64,000 nt of DNA from contig JAAYFI010000065.1 in the NCBI GenBank assembly GCA_012728315.1, positions 81,112 to 145,111 on the forward strand. Direction: 5' to 3'. Of this stretch, positions 58,404 to 64,000 are shown in pieces (within the stretch, counting starts at the first letter, position 1; the number at the start of each line of letters is the position of its first letter). The position numbers were made by a program, and so were the translations under genes. The notes below the pieces were generated by a model. The model was not told the DNA's origin, did not search any database, and saw only the letters and a list, made by a program, of their open reading frames with translations. The stretch is from Gammaproteobacteria bacterium. Lineage in GTDB: Bacteria > Pseudomonadota > Gammaproteobacteria > Pseudomonadales > Pseudomonadaceae.

Positions 58404-58448
58404 GCCGATGACACTCATCGGCACGTTTATTAAGTCCGGCTAGCCGGA
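58404..58448 (-). promoter_or_regulatory. Two hairpins in the groES leader
   Basis: GCCGATGA-CAC-TCATCGGC (58404-58422) is an 8-bp stem with a 3-base loop, and TCCGGCTAGCCGGA (58435-58448) is a 14-bp palindrome. Both lie between the heat-shock promoter and the groES start. They could protect the 5-prime end or form a temperature-sensitive structure; neither overlaps the ribosome site directly. Confidence 0.55.
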
Positions 58449-58511
58449 GCGCACTGTAACAAGCACAGCACGCAGAATAGTCTGCTAGTGCAGAATCTTT
58501 TGGTGACTTAT

Positions 58512-58539
58512 ATATGTGGGCACATACAAGCATTTCAAG
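58512..58539 (-). promoter_or_regulatory. Sigma-32 heat-shock promoter of groESL
   Basis: On the minus strand CTTGAAA is followed after 12 bp by CCCACATAT, a close match to the RpoH consensus CTTGAAA-N11-16-CCCCATNT. It lies about 140-170 bp before the groES start. Confidence 0.85.
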
Positions 58540-58582
58540 GGCTGTGCCTGAAAATTTTTAACAAAGGCGATGAAAATGCGAT

Positions 58583-59050
58583 TTAAGGGTCTTTACGCTC
58601 AAATTCACCTTCAATAATCTGCGCATGATGGGTCTCTGAGCGCCCTCTGTGTTGGGTATAAGCGCTACTTTGTGCATAAAACCGACCTGATTGCATACCT
58701 TGCGTCATATGCAGGTTAATGCGCTTAATCAACCAATGGCGCACAAAAGGCAGCAAGCACATCAAACCCAACACATCGCTAATAAAACCCGGCAAAAACA
58801 GCAGGCCACCGCCCACGACCAGCAGTAAGCCATTGAGCATATCGTTATTGGGTATTTCACCTAATGCCATGCGCTGACGCACTTTTAACGCTGTAGTCAA
58901 TCCGGCTAAGCGGATACACAACACGCCCAGCACGCCGCTGGCCAGCACCAATAGCAAGGTTGCTGAAGCCCCAATACTTGAGCCAACTCGAATCATGACA
59001 AACAACTCAAGCAGCGGAAACACTAAAAACAATAAGAAAAAAAAGCGCAT
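58583..59050 (-). CDS. fxsA: FxsA family inner-membrane protein
   Basis: A 155-residue membrane protein of the FxsA family, known in E. coli for easing phage T7 exclusion by the F plasmid; its normal role is unclear. The N-terminus is strongly hydrophobic (FFFLLFLVFPLLELFVMIRVG). Two more hydrophobic segments follow, including LLLVVGGGLLFLPGFISDVLG, typical of the family. A variable, polar C-terminal tail ends the protein. The ATG at 59050 is used; the GTG three codons earlier is possible and neither has a strong ribosome site. fxsA beside groESL is common in gammaproteobacteria. Confidence 0.92.
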   Translation of the reverse strand: MRFFFLLFLVFPLLELFVMIRVGSSIGASATLLLVLASGVLGVLCIRLAGLTTALKVRQRMALGEIPNNDMLNGLLLVVGGGLLFLPGFISDVLGLMCLLPFVRHWLIKRINLHMTQGMQSGRFYAQSSAYTQHRGRSETHHAQIIEGEFERKDP

Positions 59051-59143
59051 CAGACACACCCAAACAATGTAGATAAAATATTAATGCGTCCCACAATACT
59101 AAATCTCAAGGGACGCATGCATTGGATCATGTAACAAAATACC

Positions 59144-60691
59144 TCAAGCATTGTTGGCACCGTCATCGAGCTCAGCACTGGCTGATGCTCGACGTCGATC
59201 ACTGCGCCACTGCCAAATAATCAAAATAATGGTAGGTACACCCAGCAAGGCGGTAATTAAAAAGAACTTCTCATAGCCAAATTTATCGACCAAAACACCT
59301 GAATAACCGCCGATTAAGCGTGGCAGTAGCAACATAATTGAGCTGAGCAATGCATATTGGGTGGCCGAGAAGCGTAAATTGGTCAGGCTCGACAAATAAG
59401 CCACAAAAGCCGCTGTTGCTAATCCTGCACTGAAGTTGTCGCACGAAATGGTGACGATCAACATATTCAGATCCGCGCCCATGCCTGCCAACAAGACAAA
59501 CATTAAGTTTGTGCCTGCTGAGGTAATACCACCGACTAACAAAATCGGCATAATGCCAAAGCGCACAATAAGCAAACCACCCACGCCAGCACCGAGCAAT
59601 GTCATAATCAAACCGAAGACTTTACTGACACCGGCAATTTGATCTTTGCTAAAACCTTGATCGATATAAAACACATTAGCCATTACGCCCATCACCGTAT
59701 CTGACATACGATAGGTCGCCACTAAACCAAGTAATAACAAGGCTTGCCAGCGATAGCGCACCACAAAATCGCTAACGGGGGTTAACACCGGCGCCAGCCC
59801 TTTACGCCCAAGTGACGACAAGCAAAATAGCGTCAAGATGGTGTAGAGCAGAGCGCGCAAAAAGGCTCGATCGCTATAAAACAAATCATCCAATCCCGCA
59901 CGCCCAGCCACCAAAGACTGAAAATCAGTCTGATAGAATTGGGTCATCATCGCAGGCACCGACACCAACAAAACCATCAGCACTACGACCGAAATCAATT
60001 GATGGCTAAGCTTATAACGATTAATCGTATCTTCCGTTGCCACCGCAAGCTTAGGCTCTTTCATCCATAAGGTGGTGAGCAGCCCTGGCAGCATTAACAA
60101 AGCAAACAGCAAATAGGTACTGGCCCAAGCGGCATGTCGGTACTGCACACCGGTAGAGCCAAACCATTCAGCAAAATATAAGGCACCGGCGGTAGCTAAG
60201 AGTGCTGCGACCCGATAGCCGGCCATATAGCTTGCAGCTAAGGCCGCTTGCCGGCTGTTATCGAGAATTTCTAAACGGTATGCGTCCACCGCAATATCTT
60301 GTGTAGCCGAAGCAAAGGCCACCAGCACGGCCAAAGCAATCAAAACAGCCAAGTGGCTTTGCGGATTACTCAGCGCCATTCCGGCCAAACCAATGGCCAC
60401 CAAAAGCTGAGAAAGCACCAGCCATGAGCGCCGCCGCCCTAAGCGCCCTAAAAACGGCAAACGCCATTGATCAAGCAGCGGCGACCACACCCATTTAAAA
60501 GCATAAGCCAAGCCTATAAGACTGGCATAACCAATGGTTTCACGGGCTACGCCGGCTTCTCGCAACCACACAGACAGCGTGGAAAAAACCAACATATAAG
60601 GCAGGCCGGCAGCAAACCCCAACAGTAATAAAGCTAAAACAGCCGGATTCGAATAGGCCTGTATGGCGGTACGCCAACTGTTATCGGTCAT
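59144..60691 (-). CDS. ampG: AmpG family muropeptide MFS transporter
   Basis: Inner-membrane permease that imports GlcNAc-anhydroMurNAc peptides for cell-wall recycling, whose products can signal AmpR-type beta-lactamase induction. The 515-residue product has about fourteen hydrophobic segments. It carries AmpG motifs LLLGFAAGLPYMLVFSTLSVWLRE (quoted in part), YAFKWVWSPLLDQWRLP and ASATQDIAVDAYRLE. No strong ribosome site is seen before the ATG. No ampC or ampR is in the window. Confidence 0.92.
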   Translation of the reverse strand: MTDNSWRTAIQAYSNPAVLALLLLGFAAGLPYMLVFSTLSVWLREAGVARETIGYASLIGLAYAFKWVWSPLLDQWRLPFLGRLGRRRSWLVLSQLLVAIGLAGMALSNPQSHLAVLIALAVLVAFASATQDIAVDAYRLEILDNSRQAALAASYMAGYRVAALLATAGALYFAEWFGSTGVQYRHAAWASTYLLFALLMLPGLLTTLWMKEPKLAVATEDTINRYKLSHQLISVVVLMVLLVSVPAMMTQFYQTDFQSLVAGRAGLDDLFYSDRAFLRALLYTILTLFCLSSLGRKGLAPVLTPVSDFVVRYRWQALLLLGLVATYRMSDTVMGVMANVFYIDQGFSKDQIAGVSKVFGLIMTLLGAGVGGLLIVRFGIMPILLVGGITSAGTNLMFVLLAGMGADLNMLIVTISCDNFSAGLATAAFVAYLSSLTNLRFSATQYALLSSIMLLLPRLIGGYSGVLVDKFGYEKFFLITALLGVPTIILIIWQWRSDRRRASASAELDDGANNA

Positions 60692-60722
60692 GGTGAATTG
60701 TTTTCATTGAAAAAGGCGTACT

Positions 60723-61058
60723 CTACTGGCTGACAGTGTCAGGCTGCCACTGATAATTGGCTAATTTTACACGATCTTGCTCAATCAAGATCCCTTCGAG
60801 ATGTAATCGCTGGCGTTGCTCATCACCTGCGCGACTGTTTGGCGGCAAACTTAAACGCCCACCGGCCGCAACAACACGATGCCAGGGCAATTGTGTATCA
60901 TCGGGTAGTTGACTCAAAACCCGACCCACCCAACGCGCCAAGCCCGGATAGCCTGCCATCTGAGCCAATTGCCCATAGGTGACTAAGCATCCTTGTGGGA
61001 CCTTGGACAACAATGTGTACAAGACGATCCGCATCTGCTGTTTATTTTCTATATCCAT
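60723..61058 (-). CDS. Alkyltransferase-like (ATL) DNA-binding protein
   Basis: A 111-residue homologue of the O6-alkylguanine-DNA alkyltransferase DNA-binding domain. The segment RIVLYTLLSKVPQGCLVTYGQLA and the arginine-finger region YPGLARWVGRVLSQLP are present. The active-site motif PCHRV is PWHRV, so there is no acceptor cysteine. ATL proteins with Trp here (E. coli YbaZ, yeast Atl1) bind alkylated guanine and pass it to nucleotide excision repair. AGGG precedes the ATG. It is 31 bp downstream of ampG and divergent from the DUF481 gene. Confidence 0.92.
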   Translation of the reverse strand: MDIENKQQMRIVLYTLLSKVPQGCLVTYGQLAQMAGYPGLARWVGRVLSQLPDDTQLPWHRVVAAGGRLSLPPNSRAGDEQRQRLHLEGILIEQDRVKLANYQWQPDTVSQ

Positions 61059-61155
61059 GACGGAACCCTATTTTTTGCTATGGGTCTGTTATCAGGTGAC
61101 GTTAAACTGCGCACTGTACAACATTTCTGTTTCTATCTTCCCCTGAGTTTTGATT

Positions 61156-62163
61156 ATGCGTGCTTTTGCGGTATGTAGCTTTGCTATAAGTCTTATATTT
61201 TCAATATCTGCTCACGCAGATACGGTGTGGCTAAAAAATGGTGATCGCTTAACTGGGAGTATTTTACTGCTCGACAGCGGTAAGCTGCTGCTGGAAACAG
61301 ATTATGCCGGCACCATTACGCTAAAGATTAGTAAAGTAGCAACGCTGGAGTCAAAGCAACCGCTGCTGGTTAAGCTGGATCAGTTTACTAGCGAGACCAG
61401 TAAAGAGTTGCGCCCTGCACCTGAAGGTAGCGTGCGCATTGTTAACGGTGGTCCTGAGCAAACGGTAGAGCTCGATGCTATTCAACAGCTGATGGTGCCA
61501 CGCCCTATTATTGAGGATTTACGTTGGAAAGGTAATCTCAGTTTTTCAGCAGACTATAAGCGCAACGAAAATAGCTCCGATGATTACGGCTTAGATATCA
61601 ACACTGAGTTGCGCCACGGTTTATGGCGACATGGGCTGGACACTGAATACGATTATGAAACTAAAAATGGCACTAAGAAAACTGAGAACTTTGAAGCCAG
61701 TTATGCTTTAGACCGTTTTATCACTGAACGCTGGTTCTGGAAAAATAAAGCTAAATATATCAATGATCATGTTGAAGATTTGCGCCGGCAGCATGTCTAC
61801 GGTACCGGGCCGGGCTTTCAGTTCTGGGACAATGAATTAGGGGCTTTCGCGCTATCTGGATTGCTTAATCATAATAAGTTCAAGTTTGTTCACGGTGAAA
61901 AACAAAGCTTTAACTCAGGTAACCTGTCGTGGGATTACAATCGCTATATCAGCGGTAAAAGCTTTGAGCTGTACACCAAAGGTGAGTTCGGCGTACCTTT
62001 TATCAGTGATATTGATTATGTCTTGGATAGTGAAGCGGGTATGCGCTACAAGCTCAATAGCTGGGCAGCAGTCACCTTAAGAGCTGAGTGGGATAAGGTT
62101 TCCAGCAAATACGGCGATCTCAATGATCGACGCTATGTGATTGGTGTCGGCGTGGGTTGGTAG
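61156..62163 (+). CDS. DUF481 family outer-membrane protein
   Basis: A 335-residue protein with a signal peptide (MRAFAVCSFAISLIFSISAHA-DTVW). A short SH3-like domain (WLKNGDRLTGSILLLDSGKLLLETDYAG) leads into a C-terminal DUF481 beta-barrel rich in alternating aromatic strands. It ends YVIGVGVGW, with a C-terminal aromatic residue as for outer-membrane barrels. It is similar to E. coli YdiY; function is unknown. The ATG at 61156 was preferred over the upstream TTG. It is divergent from the ATL gene and followed by gene debris. Confidence 0.9.
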   Translation: MRAFAVCSFAISLIFSISAHADTVWLKNGDRLTGSILLLDSGKLLLETDYAGTITLKISKVATLESKQPLLVKLDQFTSETSKELRPAPEGSVRIVNGGPEQTVELDAIQQLMVPRPIIEDLRWKGNLSFSADYKRNENSSDDYGLDINTELRHGLWRHGLDTEYDYETKNGTKKTENFEASYALDRFITERWFWKNKAKYINDHVEDLRRQHVYGTGPGFQFWDNELGAFALSGLLNHNKFKFVHGEKQSFNSGNLSWDYNRYISGKSFELYTKGEFGVPFISDIDYVLDSEAGMRYKLNSWAAVTLRAEWDKVSSKYGDLNDRRYVIGVGVGW

Positions 62164-62202
62164 GCAGCGCCTGTAAAGCGTATTGAACGCCCACCCAACC
62201 GC

Positions 62203-62349
62203 TCAAGCAGCCTTATCAATCAGGCCGTTGCTGTTGCGATCCCAATCCAGCAAGGCAGCGCCATTGCCGCCCCAATCAGCACGGGTCAGCATGCCATCGC
62301 CGTTGTGGTCGAAGTCAATGTTGAAGGCCGTTGCCGTCCAGAGATCGAG
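62203..62349 (-). pseudogene. Remnant of an RTX/EF-hand calcium-binding protein gene
   Basis: The translated segment contains NIDFDHNGDGMLTRADWGG and LLDWDRNSNGLIDKAA, two EF-hand-like loops with the spacing often seen near the C-terminus of large RTX and hemolysin-type proteins. There is no start of its own: the upstream part of the ORF-track frame lies in dispersed repeat copy B. A LDGNGLQ segment in another frame just before suggests a frameshift too. It is therefore a fragment, about 48 codons, of a lost gene. Together with the repeat it fills the 313-bp gap between the DUF481 gene and the SDR gene. Confidence 0.6.
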
Positions 62350-62448
62350 GATGCTGGGGGCGCGGAGCGGTGGCCAGCGCAGCCAAGGATGGCGTAGCGC
62401 CCCGAATGGGTTCATCGACAGATTAACCCACCCCAGAGTACGGCATAC
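62349..62448. repeat. Dispersed repeat element, copy B
   Basis: Shares AGCCAAGGATGGCG, a GGGTTCATCGACAGATTAAC block and the right end AGAGTACGGCAT with copy A at 37.8 kb (differences include a short deletion after the core). The left inverted arm is poorly kept (GATGCTGGGGGCGC). It directly abuts the RTX-type remnant. Confidence 0.65.
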
Positions 62449-62476
62449 ACCATCGCTAGCTGGCTATTGCAGCTTT

Positions 62477-63235
62477 TTACAAGCGCAAGCCACCGTCCAA
62501 CTCAAGAATACGGCCGGTGTAATAATCATTCTCAAAAATATAAGCGACAGAGTGAGCAATTTCTTCAGGTTTACCCATACGTTGCAATGGAATCCCTGCT
62601 GTCATTTTTGCTAACACTTCTGGCTTCATACCTAAGGTCATTTCAGTTTCAATAAAGCCTGGCGCAACACCTGCCACACGAATACCGTAGCGCGCCAGTT
62701 CTTTTGCCCACACCACAGTATCAGCAGCCACACCTGCCTTTGCTGCAGAATAGTTCGCCTGCCCCATATTACCGGCACGTGAAATTGAAGAAATGTTTAC
62801 GATAGCGCCTTGATTCTTCAGCTCAATCATTTTCGCAGCCACTTCTCGGGTACAGAGGAAGACACCGGTCAGGTTGACGTCAATCACTGCCTGCCAATTG
62901 GCCAAGCTCATTTTGCTCATCTCGCCATCTTTCACACGAATCGTCAGGCCATCACGCAAAATACCGGCATTATTGACCAAACCATGGATAGCACCAAAGT
63001 CATCAGCCACTTGCGCCACCATATGCGTCACTTGCTCTTCATTAGCGACATTGCACAGATAGGCACGCGCTTGACTACCAGCACTTGCGCAAGCCGCGAC
63101 CGCAGCATCCAGCTTCTCTTGATCCAAGTCCACCAGCGCCAGCTTCGCACCTTTAGCTGCTAAATACTCAGCCATCGCACGACCCAAGCCCTGGCCTCCA
63201 CCCGTTACAATAATGACTTTATCTTTTAACTGCAT
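62477..63235 (-). CDS. SDR family oxidoreductase (FabG-like)
   Basis: A 252-residue short-chain dehydrogenase. The cofactor site is TGGGQGLGRAMAEYLA with Asp in LALVDLDQ, suggesting NAD preference. NNAG appears in GLVNNAGILRDG. The catalytic Ser, Tyr and Lys lie in ISSISRAGNMGQANYSAAKAG. The C-terminal GRILELDGGLRL is FabG-like. It may act on 3-oxoacyl thioesters, but the exact substrate is unknown. The start at 63235 has GAGTGG upstream; the ORF-track version adds 18 residues. It stands alone next to gene debris. Confidence 0.9.
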   Translation of the reverse strand: MQLKDKVIIVTGGGQGLGRAMAEYLAAKGAKLALVDLDQEKLDAAVAACASAGSQARAYLCNVANEEQVTHMVAQVADDFGAIHGLVNNAGILRDGLTIRVKDGEMSKMSLANWQAVIDVNLTGVFLCTREVAAKMIELKNQGAIVNISSISRAGNMGQANYSAAKAGVAADTVVWAKELARYGIRVAGVAPGFIETEMTLGMKPEVLAKMTAGIPLQRMGKPEEIAHSVAYIFENDYYTGRILELDGGLRL

Positions 63236-63706
63236 ATCCACTCTCTCTCTTATTTTAAATGTACAACAACCGTTAAAAACAGCATCCAATGGCGCAGACT
63301 CGCCTTAAGTAGAGGCCTGCAACTTGTCCACAAAACTGAAGCAGGCGCGAAATAATGTCAGCGAAGCAGTCAAGGTTAAACATAAATGGTGAAAAACGCA
63401 GTTTGCACCGCGTTAATGGGCATTTTATGTGCGATGCTCACCCCAGCAGGGTCGCACTCAAGCGCATTCCATCGACAAGCTATGCGCCATGTGTTAACGC
63501 CGCCCTGACCACGCAGCTCATTATTCAGCGCCTCCTAAACCATTTTATTGATCAACAGCATGCGCCTTAATATGCACTGCCTCGCCGTTACAATACAACG
63601 AAACCTATCAGTCAGAAGTAGATAAAATCATTTATCTGCAGCCAACTGCCCACCCAACGCTGTGCTTTGCTAAACTTAGCCCACTATTAATTCAGAGGGA
63701 TCCAGC
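63236..63706. other. 471-bp intergenic region before nadE
   Basis: No recognised gene. A 40-codon plus-strand frame (63386-63508) begins MVKNAVCTALMGILCAMLTP, which looks like a signal peptide, but it has no good ribosome site. A second frame (63355-63570) continues past its stop with ALTTQLIIQRLLNHFIDQQ. The two could be one frameshifted small gene or chance. The right end should carry the nadE promoter; none stands out. Confidence 0.45.
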
Positions 63707-64000
63707 ATGGTTACTGTAGTGCGCACCGTATTGGCACAATTAAATATGCGCGTCGGCGATATTGACGGCAACCTACAACGCATCTTAGATGCAAGCGTGC
63801 AGGCTGCGCACGATGAAAAAGCTGATCTAATTGTTTTCCCAGAGCTCTCTTTATGCGGCTATAACGCACAAGATTTACTGCTGCGCGATAGTATGCAGAT
63901 ACGTATTGAGCGTGCTTTAAAGCGCCTCTGCACTGCCCTGCCGCACACACTGCACACCTTGGTTGGTTACCCTTGGTCAGAAGACGGCAAACGCTATAAC
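63707..64000 (+). CDS. nadE: Glutamine-dependent NAD+ synthase, N-terminal fragment
   Basis: The first 98 codons are present and the gene runs off the right edge. The translation MVTVVRTVLAQLNMRVGDID leads into a nitrilase-fold glutaminase domain with VFPELSLCGYNAQDLLLR, where Glu46 is the expected catalytic base. This segment is characteristic of the two-domain NAD synthase that takes ammonia from glutamine, rather than the short ammonia-dependent enzyme. AGAGGGA precedes the ATG. The synthase domain is outside the window, so another carbon-nitrogen hydrolase cannot be fully excluded. Confidence 0.85.
   Translation, partial: MVTVVRTVLAQLNMRVGDIDGNLQRILDASVQAAHDEKADLIVFPELSLCGYNAQDLLLRDSMQIRIERALKRLCTALPHTLHTLVGYPWSEDGKRYN

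Overview
The window looks like a chromosomal segment from a Pseudomonas-type gammaproteobacterium (Pseudomonadaceae or a close relative) with only moderate GC content. This is inferred from gene content and order: an apbC/metG divergent pair, the rpsB-tsf-pyrH-frr-uppS-cdsA-dxr-rseP-bamA-skp-lpxD-fabZ-lpxA-lpxB-rnhB series, PilS/PilR, a PP0621-family protein, a DUF2333 protein, an imelysin/di-haem/imelysin/DUF1513 quartet, and mmsA/mmsB valine catabolism. No prophage, CRISPR array, complete insertion sequence, tRNA or rRNA gene was seen. Almost all of the window is core-genome-like.

Layout. 1-1.7 kb: flgB-flgC-flgD-flgE (minus; flgE runs off the left edge), behind a clear sigma-54 type promoter. 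1.9-5.7 kb: ytoQ-like gene, apbC, and divergent metG. 5.9-8.0 kb: an exported alpha/beta hydrolase overlapping mlaA. 8.2-22.6 kb: a long minus-strand series for translation (rpsB, tsf, frr), UMP kinase, undecaprenyl and CDP-DAG synthesis, the MEP pathway (dxr), outer-membrane assembly (rseP, bamA, skp) and lipid A (lpxD, fabZ, lpxA, lpxB), ending in rnhB. dnaE, which often follows rnhB in Pseudomonas, is absent here. 22.9-31 kb (plus): xseA, an MscS-type channel, a PP0621-like protein, pilS-pilR, a zinc-ribbon protein and apeB. 31-36 kb (minus): a four-gene imelysin cluster with a Fur-box-like site upstream. 36-44.6 kb: glyA, a 690-bp gap with a dispersed repeat, ettA, arfA with a terminator inside its reading frame, an MltB-type transglycosylase, a REC-REC-GGDEF protein and a DUF2333 protein.

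44.8-56.3 kb is a branched-chain amino acid / acyl-CoA catabolic region. A minus-strand set (acyl-CoA synthetase, SDR dehydrogenase, thiolase, enoyl-CoA hydratase) and a plus-strand valine set (mmsA, mmsB, 3-hydroxyisobutyryl-CoA hydrolase-like, acyl-CoA dehydrogenase) flank an AraC/LysR regulator pair. A strong inverted repeat lies between lysR and mmsA. 56.4-64 kb: groES-groEL behind a sigma-32 type promoter, fxsA, ampG, an alkyltransferase-like protein, a DUF481 outer-membrane protein, an RTX/EF-hand gene remnant next to a second copy of the dispersed repeat, an SDR, and the start of a glutamine-dependent nadE.

The most notable items are the arfA gene with its built-in terminator, the 7-unit hexanucleotide repeat that makes an Ala-Gly linker in PilR, the iron-linked imelysin cluster in which one imelysin lacks the motif histidine, MlaA without a lipobox cysteine, and two copies of a roughly 100-bp repeat that both abut gene debris. 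No wholly new multi-gene system could be demonstrated from sequence alone.
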